A stretch of DNA of 64,000 nt from Nitzschia sp. pyKryTriq1 (Eukaryota; Bacillariophyta; Bacillariophyceae; Bacillariales; Bacillariaceae): assembly GCA_956465555.1 (NCBI GenBank), contig OY101116.1, forward strand, positions 3,162,001-3,226,000. Reading direction: 5' to 3'. The position numbers and the translations under genes are program-made. The stretch's first letter is position 1, and each line of letters starts with the position of its first letter. The notes under the pieces are model-generated. The model searched no databases. It was not told the origin of the DNA and was given only the letters and a program-made list of their open reading frames with translations. Positions 28,901 through 38,732 of this stretch are shown piece after piece.

Positions 28901-31900
28901 CTGTGTGCACCCATTAGTAGCGGGGTTGTTGAAATATAAGGCGTTCAACCTGTTGAACTCTGTCTTAAAATTGTTCGCAAAAGTTTGAAGCCAATTGTCA
29001 TTAGGGGCTTGCAAAAGCCCGCCGATGGTAATCTGGAACGTCGCAACAGAAGTAAATCCCATTTTCCCAAGCTCACATGTCAAAACTTGGCTAACATCCG
29101 AAGGCCACGCGCAGATTCCCGTCGGTCTTGTTAAGGATAAACTTGCTTTCCCCCCGCTCACAAACTCGGCCTCAGAAATTGCCCTCGTAGCCCCTCCGGA
29201 AACCACACAAATACAGTTTGTGTCGAAACCACCTTGAGGAGTACCGAAAATCGAGGTGCCTGTGACGGCGCATTGATGGCATTTTCCTTGGGCGGTCGCA
29301 AAGGCTGTAAATAACTTGCACCCGTTCAATAGATGGCCTGTTGCTGCTTTCCTCTTGTCTCTCATGTTCATTACAATTTGCTGCCGGAAGTATGGATCAC
29401 AGTTGTTTTCTGCAAAGGTATTATATACGTTTGCTAGTATAGCTCCCATGGCGTCAATAGAAGCGTCCGAAACCGACTCCATTGCATAAAATTCAAACTC
29501 AAACCTAGCCTCAGTGAAGGCCGTCACGTTGTCTCGGCAACGTACTGGCGCAATCTCAGCAGTGCTCGTCACTGATAGCTGCAACTGTTTGCTCGCAAAC
29601 TCTTGATTGAGACCAGCTAGCAGAGCGTCATCAGTCACTCGGCCTAGCTGAACCACAGCATTTACAGGACAGAAACAGTTGGAAGTAGTCCGCCGTGCTT
29701 GACGCTGCTGTTCCTGCAAACCACGCAGTTTGTTTTTCCGCGACGAAAATAACCGCGATTTGGCTTCTTCCACAGCCCGTCGGACAACCTGATTCGAAAG
29801 AAAAAGATCGTTACTGCATCCATTGCAGATGCCCGAGATCGATACGACCAGTGATAGGCTTTCAAGGGAAGCCGAGGCTGGCGCGCTTGACGGTGAATCC
29901 GAAACTAGAAAGGAGCTGTTCGTGTCATCCGCCAACACCAAGTCGAGGGCATCTTGTGTCCGTCTACCATTGACTACAGGCAATGCTTCAAATCGAGCTT
30001 CAATGGAATCAAACCTTCTGTACTCCGGGTTGCACACGAGTCCATCATTCGAGAACAAATTCTCTACTGTATCCCTGAAGGAATCTTCCACGATGCTTGC
30101 GATATCCATTGTTGAATTACTGTCGTCTTCAGCAGCGATATCTAAGAAAATATTCGTCTCAAATTGGGTGCCAAACTGACAAGGCCCGATGGAGTCAAAA
30201 CAAAGGATTTCCGATAGCTCCAATACACCCCGATATCGAGATATGAACTCGGCCTCGGTTGGGCCCCTTCCCTTGATAGCTTGGGCGTCGCAAAAGCACA
30301 ATTCTTGCAGTTCTCTGTTTTCTGCTTGCCATTGCAGCGCCCTCGCCAATCGCCTCGAGGACGATTCGACAAAAGCCTCTGGTATGGAGTAGATACTGGT
30401 GAAATTAGCTGTCTGAAGACATCCTCGACATTGACCGGTGACCCTGATTTCCATCGGAAGTCTTCCATCGTCTGTGATCGCCCCCAATGAAACAACCACA
30501 GCTCCTGTTAACAAGCGGAAATACGGATCACAGTATCCAGGTACTAGACCATTGTATGTCGCTACAAACTCGTCCGCGACTTCTTGGAGCCTGGGATCGT
30601 CAATGGCAACGTCCTCGACACAGCCATATACAACGTCAATCACCACAGTTTCGTTAAATTGTTCCACTGCTGCGGTACCACAGCCAACCTGGTCCAATTC
30701 TTGAATGCTAAAAATCGGTGCATTAGCAAAAACATCGCTAAAGAGGAACATCAGTTGGGCAAGCAGGTCATCTCCGGATAAGATGTCCAAGATGCTGCCA
30801 TCAACAGAACATCCCGCACATTTTCCTGTCACCTCAAAGATGGCCAGGTTGTCCGAGTCAATCAAGCCCGTGTTCAGCGTCGCTGACGTGACCTCTCGAA
30901 ATAGCTCGTCACATTCGGATACTTGGCTCGACGACAGGAGATTGTAAGCGTCTAGAAGCGCCACCGATATCTGGGCGATATTGTTTTCGATGAGACTTCT
31001 GTCGGCCACCGTCAAGGCGATGATCGTATTGAAATCGTTCATCAGTGAGGCAGTGCATCTGCTTGGTGCCTCCGATGGCATTTCAGATGGGGAAGTGGAC
31101 GGTGGTTGGGTACGTCCGCATACTCCGTACTGATCGGCGTCCTGGACAAGTCTCCTCTCCACTGCAGCGACCATTTCATTCGTCGTTGGGGCTCTGTCGG
31201 CCAGTGCGCCCTGGTCACAGAAGCACGTCGTAGAACCTTGCAGTCGTCGCCGCTGAGCTTGAGCTTTTGTTCTGGTACTCCGGTTGGCAAATCCAGAGCT
31301 TTCCAGCCGTCTATCACTACCCCCGTCAACTCCAAAATAGTCATCTAACAAAAGAGCATCATCGTCGCATCCAATACAGGTCCCCTCTACGTCAAAGGTC
31401 ATCTCAATATCCTGACAACCATCATCCCCAGGTTGGCTGAGGATGGTACGGATTTGAATCGTTTCGATCCGACGGTAGAGAGGATCGCAGTAATCTCCAA
31501 CAAGCTCATTATAGACGGACCCTACCACTCCTGCAAGTCCCTCGAGTGCCTCTGCCGATCGCAGGGAGAGAGTGAGCGCCATCTGCGTAGAGAATGTGTC
31601 GGTAGCATCGATGTCACAATCCACAACGGTCACTTCAGTGACCTTCTCAACACCCATTGGCATACCCACGATTTGAAGATTTTGTTCGAAGGTGAACCTG
31701 AGTTCGGTAGCTGAAGGCATATTAGCTTCGAATAGCGCAGAAAGGGGACAGAAACACTTTGAAGTGGAGCTGTAGGTGGAGTTGCTGTAGGTGGAGTTGC
31801 CCACTTCCTGCAGCAGACGGTCCTCGCGGAACCACCACTCGTCGTTATCGTTGTCGTGCTCCAGCTCCCGGCGCTGCAAGTTGTTCAGGGACTCGGTGGA

Positions 31901-34427
31901 TGCACGGAGGAGCTGATCGTCGCATCCGGTACAGGAACCCTTCACGATGAATAGAGCTGGTAGGAATTGTTCGTAGATCGATGCGGTGCCATTTTCAACT
32001 CCGGCACCGTTGTCATTCCAGAAGCTGGAAATGACATCGATGTCTAGGATAAGCTCCACCGAATCAATAGCCCGATAGTTGACATCACATTCTCCTTGTC
32101 CCGGTGCCGTGAGGAGATCAAGAGAAGTCAAGAATAGGTCCTGCACGGCCAGGGGGGTGAGTGTTCCACCAGCCTCTTTTAGAGGACTCGTATCAAGGGC
32201 CATCAAAAAGGCTGTCTCAAACTGTCTTCGGAAAGTACAATCTGTGACGGAGCGGATGCATCGGTACTGGCTCTGTAGAGTCAGAGTCCCGAGATACGTG
32301 TTCAGAGCTTCGACAAACTCGGCCTCGGTAGGCCCTCTGCCGGGCGTAGCAGTCGACTTGCAGAAGCATTGTTGTCCTCCTTGACCACGTATGGGACTCG
32401 AGGAGGAAGAACTTCCTGTCAAGATTCCACTGGGCGGAATTATCACATGCTGTGGTTCTTCATCCGCACTAAATAGAGGATCGTCGAACAACGTCGAGCG
32501 ATCCGAGGACGTGTCGGAAACATCGGTACTCACACAGCCCCAACACGTACCAGACACCGTGAACACTATCGGCCAGAGATCAGCGTCTGTCTCGAGCCCC
32601 CCACGTTCCACAACCTCGACGCTCTCCACCTCCACTACTCGTGGGTTGCAAAAGTGATGGCTCTGATAATGAAAGAGGATAAGGACAAGGGACACGCGTG
32701 TGCATCTGTGAGACGATGGAATGCTTTGCGTCGATCCTTCGTTCAACATCCAAGCTTAGTGAAGCAGCACAAAGCTCAAGAGAGAAACTCACCTGGGAGT
32801 ACCAGTTGTATAGCTCCTTTATCGCATCCACCAAAAGCAGAGCGTCGTTGTCAATTAGCGTACAGTTAATTTGAAGCTCCAAAGTGACAATTTCCGTAAA
32901 GAGTGTTGGATTTGGGTCTCGAGTCAAAGGATTCTCGCAGCCATCGAGCACGTTGACCTCCTCGACAGAGATGGGCAAAATTCCTTGATCACCAACGACA
33001 CTGGACTGCCTGATCGCATCTAAATATTCCTCGCTTGTGGGGCCTCGGTACTCTCGAGTGTCCACCGGGCATAAACAGGCCAGCTCATTCGCAGCAACAG
33101 CATCTAGCCGACGCAGTCCCCATTCTCCCTCTCCGAACCAGCCACTCCTTGCATTAGAGGAGCTTGGCTCGACCACCACCGGGGGATCGGGGAACGAAGA
33201 CGAATCTTCATCGCCGCCGAAATCCATTTCCTCACCATCTCCTGTGTAAAAAAGGTTGGTAGTCACATCGCAATCGCGGCACAGACCCGTTATTTTGGCG
33301 GTAAGAACCACCTCATTGCCCGGCATGACATTGCTGGGATCAATCTGGTTCCCGTTGATTCCGTTTTGCTGCGTTATTTCAACTTGAGTAGCCAGCCGGA
33401 ATCTAGGATCACACACACGATCGTCATCATTGCGAAAGACGGTGAGATCGTTGTAGGCCCTAAGAAGCCCTTGTTCGAGATCAGCTTGTATATCTTGAAG
33501 GGAGTTGATGAAGAGAAAGTCCATTGTTAACAATACGAAGGACTCGAATGGTCTGTAGGAGTCTCGCGCTTGGCAGGCGCTGCTGGGTACGCTCTGGATC
33601 TCAGACACAGCAAGTACTTGGATGAGAGGCGACACCTCTGTGCTTCCAACGATGGAGGCGATCCCCGATTCGGCCTCAATCAAGGCTTCGTTGAAGATTC
33701 GCACCACACTTGACTGGGCGATGAACGGGTCGCAGTAACACTCTGTTGGGATAGTGCCCACGTCTACGAACTGCATGTGTCGCTGTCTCATGAAGAAAGG
33801 CTTCTCGTCCACAGACGATGAAGTATCGTTCTCTCCATTCATGGAAACAGACGACTCCACCAGTGCTAAATCCATGAGGTCTTCAAGCGGCGACGATTCT
33901 TGATTCCTTCTTTGTCTCCGCAAGGGTTGTTCTCCGAAGATGGAGAGGGCGTTGATCTCGCTGAAGAGAAGTAGGTTGCAATCACTGCAAATGGCTTCCA
34001 CCTTGGCCAGAATGTGAACGTTGTTACTCAATTCTGAAGCACTCGTTGACACAGTGGCTGATTCATCGGGCACGGGATCTGCTATGAGAGATAGGGAGGA
34101 GATCTGCTGTAGTTGAAGTCGCCCGATCTCTCCAGGATTCTGGCAGTTACTCTTCCCCCCAGCAGTAGCGGTTTGGAGAGTGCTCCACAAGACATCCTGC
34201 ACAGCAACCAACAGTAGATCGGTCGTCGCTTCATCCGAGGTGAAGAAGCTTCTGTCTGCAGGTTTGAGCCGAAATCGCAGCTGGATCTCGACTGCCGAGT
34301 CCTCTCCAATGGGGCAAGCTGGATTTGTTGGCGTTGGCGCTGTTGTCTGAGCCACCGCGAACGCCCTTTTCGGATCGAGTGCAATTGATGCAAACAGCAC
34401 CCAAGCGATAACGAACCTACCAGGCAT
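25970..34427 (-). CDS. Giant secreted Cys-module protein with Ser-Glu-Pro-Ser repeat tract
   Basis: Exon 1 is 32793-34427 and exon 2 is 25970-32662, separated by a 130-base GT-AG intron, giving 2775 residues. Residues 1-23 form a signal peptide (start [10 protein letters not shown]). Residues of about 25-1900 hold a repeated Cys-rich module of roughly 150-300 residues. Each typical unit has a C-[DN]-P-x-[FY]-R start, a G-x-C-x-G-C motif, then C-F-C, then often GPTEAEF, and ends near Y-N-x-L. I count nine CxxC and eight CxC motifs. A Ser/Glu/Pro tract of about 800 residues follows. The last about 80 residues are again Cys-bearing ([24 protein letters not shown]). I recognise no named domain. 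Extracellular, cell-wall or adhesive function is plausible from the leader and composition, but it is inference. Confidence 0.85.
26261..26510 (-). repeat. 84-base tandem repeat within the SEPS gene
   Basis: Three units of 84 bases encode 28-residue repeats of the type [20 protein letters not shown]. They differ at few positions and keep the reading frame. Confidence 0.85.
26511..27215 (-). repeat. 90-base tandem repeat with a 267-base higher-order unit
   Basis: About eight units of 90 bases encode 30-residue repeats ([20 protein letters not shown] plus a variable ten residues such as [10 protein letters not shown]). One variant unit with WHSAAPSMV is one codon shorter. It recurs 267 bases apart (26851 and 27118), so a block of three units has been duplicated. 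Confidence 0.85.
27220..28640 (-). repeat. Short-period SEPS minisatellite
   Basis: Repeats of 12 bases encode P-S-S-[EQVD]. The part nearest the Cys modules is almost pure PSSEPS; toward the C-terminus Glu is increasingly replaced by Gln, Val, Asp and Ile. A second frame on the same strand stays open through the tract, which follows from the 12-base period and is not a second gene. Confidence 0.88.
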
Positions 34428-35054
34428 AGCCTCGATAGTTCGAAACAGGGAGGTAATTGAATTCTGGTGCCGGCGGTAGAGGTAGGCTCGTACTTTGAAC
34501 TTCGCACTTTGATTCAACTCTTTTTTTTAATGCTTCGGAGGTAGGTGGATGGTACCTGGTACTCGTTTCTGGTAGTAAACGCTATGGTATGCATGCACTG
34601 CATGCATCCACTGTTATTTTTGTTTTGAAACCACTTCTTGTGTGCATTTTTTTGGTGGTGCTCTTCACTCTTGGTACTGAATGTACTGTGGTCTACTGAG
34701 TAGTAGTGTACCGGTAGTCTACTACCGGTAGTCAGCAGTCGGCAAAAGGCGGGAACTGCATACCGGTACATGCTGTGTGCGTGGTGCAGGGTCGAACGAA
34801 GAAAGTCGGATTTTTTGTACGGTACAAGTACAAGTACAAGTGTACCGACAGATTGCACGAAGTTATTAGAGAAGATTTTTTGATTGCGTGACAAATTTGG
34901 TGATGATGATGCATGATGATTGATTCGGGCCTTGCTTGGTACCTGGTACCAGGTAGAAGTACCGTACTTGTAGCGGTATTTGCGCGGCTTCTGTTGCTTC
35001 TCTTCGTACAGTCAGAGTAGACCGAAGATTTCTTTCTATCTTCCGGAATTGAGG
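34428..35054. other. Promoter region of the SEPS gene
   Basis: No gene is supported. GTAC-rich tracts lie at about 34548-34565, 34680-34772 (repeated ACCGGTA and TACTACC words), 34818-34850 and 34938-34978. A short ATGATG cluster lies near 34900. Confidence 0.5.
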
Positions 35055-35378
35055 ATGAAGTTCGACTTGAAAGTCATATCGGAACACCTGGTCCATATGC
35101 CCCGTGGAGACAAACCGCCAAAAGGGCGCGGCGGTCGAGCCTGGTACTGCAGCACGTTCAATTCTACGTTCATAAACAAACAATTCACGAATGAAGGGGA
35201 ATATTATTTGCAATTTAAAAAGAAGATACATATAATAGAAGACATTCCACGAGTAAATGCAATAGCCTTTCCTCAAGATTTGTTAAATAAAAAATCTGAG
35301 ACAGCAAGATTACTTCTAGATCAGGCTATAAATATATTGGTTCAAAATACTTATGGAAAGACATTGGACGATGACTGA
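35055..35378 (+). CDS. Doubtful small AT-rich ORF
   Basis: 107 residues from the ATG at 35055; the frame is also open upstream to 34980. I do not recognise the product. The first 50 residues include RGDKPPKGRGGRAWYCSTF; the rest is Lys/Ile-rich and ends YGKTLDDD. Codon use is markedly richer in A and T than in the neighbouring genes. It lies between the giant secreted protein and the MITE. It may be a real small gene, a fragment of transferred or mobile DNA, or a chance frame. Confidence 0.3.
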   Translation: MKFDLKVISEHLVHMPRGDKPPKGRGGRAWYCSTFNSTFINKQFTNEGEYYLQFKKKIHIIEDIPRVNAIAFPQDLLNKKSETARLLLDQAINILVQNTYGKTLDDD

Positions 35379-35646
35379 AGTGTGAACATGCAAGACTGCT
35401 CAAGTGAAAATCAGCAGTAGTGACTTGACTCGGGATTTAACCTCTTTTCGAGAAAAAGACGAAAAACATTTGCTGCCCCCCGCGCAGTCGGTTTTTTCCC
35501 CAAAGCACGAAGAATCATCTGAAGACAACCAAAACATCTATGAAAAGCTGCGGATCTGTACATACATTCTAATACTGGCAACCTCCAAAAAGTCATTTTT
35601 TAGTCCTTTTTAGCGACATAAGGCTTTCGACGCCGGGTCGAGCCTA

Positions 35647-36121
35647 TTTTGGAACTACTTGTTTCAAAATCAATTGTTGAGAAAAGATATTGCGCTGACT
35701 TGGCGAAATATTGTGTTGACATTGCTGCCATTAAGTAATTTGACGGTGCGACATTTAGTGTTCCGACTGTTTTAATTAATGTCTTTTCCTTCAAAAGACT
35801 CGATCGACTCAAAAGTGGGAAATCGCTGTGTAAAATCGTGGTCGGCTGATACTACACTCTAGTAGAGTAGTAGTAGAGTAGACAGTTGTAACTACTGTGA
35901 ATGTAGTCGAAAAATAATCTACCATAAAATCTACTAACAATGATAACACGGGGTTCTCATCTCCGAAATCGTACAAGTCGGTGCACTCTCACCCCTTTTG
36001 GACGCGAAATGCGTCAAGTCGGTTGGAGAGCCGAAAGCACACGGTGGGCATCTTTGTTGGGTAGAATAAAACGTCGCAAAAGGTTTCTCAACAATTGATT
36101 TTGAAACAAGTAGTTCCAAAA
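35647..36121. mobile_element. Mariner-type MITE with 38-base terminal inverted repeats
   Basis: A 475-base element with perfect inverted termini at 35647-35684 and 36084-36121. Each terminus starts TTTTGGAACTACTTG reading inward. TA is found immediately outside both ends (35645-35646 and 36122-36123), the target duplication of Tc1/mariner elements. The interior has no open frame of note and includes TAGTAG-rich sequence near 35860-35880, so it is non-autonomous and would need a transposase from elsewhere. Confidence 0.85.
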
Positions 36122-36123
36122 TA

Positions 36124-36645
36124 ACAATTCATTTCTAGCTCATAATTTTCACTTTCAATCATTCTTGTCGACTACCTCTTGCATAGGGCAGATGGATTAC
36201 TTAACGATTTTGAGGGTGTGCGCCGGGCAACATCGCAACAAAAAATTATATATGCCGTTATCCATCCCGTTGGGTATGGTTCTCTGGGTGTGACCGGTGT
36301 GACGGGCAGCCAGACGTCTTGTACCAGCTCTACGTGTCCTACTACTCCGGGCTGGCGAAAGTCGCCAGCCACACCTACAATACCCCGGTACTCGTACATA
36401 CTTGTACCCGGTACAGTAAAGTACCGTTATGGGCAGGGAGCCGCCGGGACCGCGCCTTAGGGGTACATTAAAAAATAGAGTGTACCCCGCCCTGCCGCGC
36501 CTTCGTGATCTCTATTTCTCGTCTCCTTTTTGATCCCTGCCATCCCTCGTTTGCTGTCCTTTCAACAATACTGTATTTACCTGGTACCATACCGAGGTTC
36601 CCTCACGGCTTCACGGGCATCTTTACAGTACTCTTTACACAAGAC
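36124..36645. other. Promoter region of the ENT transporter
   Basis: No gene is supported. A GTAC-rich tract lies at about 36383-36430, with a further GGTACC at 36582. A small stem-loop at 36460-36488 is listed separately. The frame of the transporter is open upstream of 36646 but has no earlier ATG. Confidence 0.5.
36460..36488. other. Stem-loop with GGGGTACA/TGTACCCC arms
   Basis: An 8-base perfect stem (36460-36467 with 36481-36488) encloses a 13-base A-rich loop, in GC-rich surroundings about 160 bases before the transporter start. No T-run follows it. A role in the leader or promoter is possible but unproven. Confidence 0.4.
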
Positions 36646-38502
36646 ATGAGTGGCGCCCTCGGCTCTGCTTCGATGCCCACAAGCAGTGAGAGTTCTCCTC
36701 CAGCGCCTCTCTCGCCCGGGCTGATTCGCGCCATTTTCCTTCTTTTGGGTGTAGGGGTGCTGGTGCCGTGGAACGCCTTTGTTTCAGCAAAACCATATTT
36801 CCAAGCCCGTTTGTGTCGAGACGGCGACGTACTGATCGACTTTGAGTTGTGGTTTGGCTTGGTCTGGAATACATCTAGTGTTTGTTCGTTGGGGCTCATT
36901 ATTGCATTTGTTGCCATCAAAGATACCTTGGGAAAATCAACGACAACAGCGACGTCGACGGAAGGAGGAGAGACCTCTCGCATCTTGCCAGCCGATGCAG
37001 CAATGGCCGACAATCGGCTCGCTGAAGGTCCTGCAAGCATTGGCCATAGCAATAGTGGTGGAAGCGTTCGTTCTGGAACCAGTCACAAAGAAGGACATGC
37101 CTTGTGGCTCGTCACGGTTCCCCTTGGTCTTTACTTGATAGTCTTTGCAATTACTGATTTGTTGGTGCTCGTGCCAAACTTGAACCCTCAAACATTCATG
37201 ATCTTGACTTTGGCCGGATTAGCAATTTGCGGGACCTGTGGAGCGATTGCGACTGCAGGCATTGTATCCACGGCTGGATTGTTCGACTCGCATTTGGGGA
37301 TTGGCCCCTTCTTTTCGGGACAAGCACTTGGCGGCGTCGCTGTGTCGACCGCCAATTTTATTGCGGCCACGCTGGAAGATCCGCGGGAGTTCTGGGAACA
37401 AACATGTGAAGCGGGGCCTTCCAACCAGACAATAGTAACGGGTATGGCCTCTCGAGACTTCGATGATTCGCAAAAGGATATCCGAACCGACTTTCACGAC
37501 CGAATGTTGGGAAATGATGATCCATCAGGTGCCCCGTCCACTTGCTCACCGTACTCGCAACTAGATTGGGCTGTCTTTGGATATTTCTTTGCGGGGTGTG
37601 TCGTCTTGGCCTGTTGTCTTGTAGGATATACAGTCATTAATCGATATCAGCAGCAAGAATACCGAGACGACTACGAGGCCGTGCAAGACACGCAATTATT
37701 GGAAATACCAGCGGAAACATCACTTGACGAACAGTCGCCAAGGGTAGGATTGGAAATGAAAGACCAGCGGAATATAATAGACACAAACGAAGAAATAACT
37801 ACGGTATCGATAAGCCCTCCGTCCCAATCATACCATGACGATTGTATTGCCACAGGACCAGGATCTGCTCCTGATGTCGCTGGAGGTGGTGAAGAGCCAT
37901 TTGTTGATGAGCTCAGTCTACAGCCGGAGGAGTATACCGAAGAAGAAGATGAATTGGCTGTCTTCGCGGCAATCAAGGGTCCCGCGACATGCACTTTCTT
38001 GGTCTTTTCGCTAACGCTCTGCCTCTTCCCAGGATGGATTTCGCAACTACGAAGCACACACCAATGCGAAACCCACTTTCGACTGTCCAATGATCTTTAT
38101 GTGCCAATGAGTTTTGTCGTTTTCAATATTGGGGATCTGACTGGTCGATTACTTTCAGAAAAAGTTCCTGTTACACATATCCATCATCTCTCCACCAAGC
38201 TGGTCGCTGCAGCATTGAGTCGACTAGTCCTCTTTCCTCCCCTCTTCCTACTATGCGTTACCCAGGATCCGAGGTCTTGGGATATTTCCAGTGACGTGTA
38301 TTCCTTCGCGGTGCAATTTTTCTTCGCGGTCACGAACGGGCTCTTGGTCTCATGCAGCTTTATGCATGCACCCCATTTGGTTGCCCACAATACAGGCATG
38401 CAAGAACGAGCGTCCGAACTGATGACCTTTGCTGTCTACTTTGGACTGTTAACTGGCTCTACTCTTTCCTTTCCTTTTTCGACCTTTGCTTCCAAACTCT
38501 GA
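36646..38502 (+). CDS. Equilibrative nucleoside transporter (ENT/SLC29 family)
   Basis: 618 residues from the ATG at 36646 (MSGALGSASM). The first helix carries PWNAFVSAKPYF, the ENT signature. About ten to eleven hydrophobic segments follow. FNIGDLTGR, near the start of the second half, matches the conserved F-N-x-x-D-x-x-G-R of ENTs. A long hydrophilic loop of about 140 residues (acidic, ending EYTEEEDELAVF) separates the two halves, as the family's central loop does, but longer. A second soluble insert of about 45 residues lies after the second or third segment. The family moves nucleosides or nucleobases down their gradient or with protons. Membrane location (plasma membrane, vacuole or plastid) cannot be decided; there is no leader with a Phe motif. 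Confidence 0.88.
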   Translation: MSGALGSASMPTSSESSPPAPLSPGLIRAIFLLLGVGVLVPWNAFVSAKPYFQARLCRDGDVLIDFELWFGLVWNTSSVCSLGLIIAFVAIKDTLGKSTTTATSTEGGETSRILPADAAMADNRLAEGPASIGHSNSGGSVRSGTSHKEGHALWLVTVPLGLYLIVFAITDLLVLVPNLNPQTFMILTLAGLAICGTCGAIATAGIVSTAGLFDSHLGIGPFFSGQALGGVAVSTANFIAATLEDPREFWEQTCEAGPSNQTIVTGMASRDFDDSQKDIRTDFHDRMLGNDDPSGAPSTCSPYSQLDWAVFGYFFAGCVVLACCLVGYTVINRYQQQEYRDDYEAVQDTQLLEIPAETSLDEQSPRVGLEMKDQRNIIDTNEEITTVSISPPSQSYHDDCIATGPGSAPDVAGGGEEPFVDELSLQPEEYTEEEDELAVFAAIKGPATCTFLVFSLTLCLFPGWISQLRSTHQCETHFRLSNDLYVPMSFVVFNIGDLTGRLLSEKVPVTHIHHLSTKLVAAALSRLVLFPPLFLLCVTQDPRSWDISSDVYSFAVQFFFAVTNGLLVSCSFMHAPHLVAHNTGMQERASELMTFAVYFGLLTGSTLSFPFSTFASKL

Positions 38503-38732
38503 GAATACTTTACTCTCTAGGAGACCGTACAAGCACGGTCACTAAAAGGATGACTGATCTACTGGCCACAGTCTGTGGTACCGTTCTCTGCTTTCCTGGC
38601 AGATGGACCATGCTACTCTCTCTAGTAGAGCTGTTGGATAGAGCGTGCTATACTATTGTAGTGAATAAAGATCTTGATAGGGAGTATTTCGAAGTTTGAA
38701 CTAGTATAGTCGCGTCGGATTATTCTCAAAAA

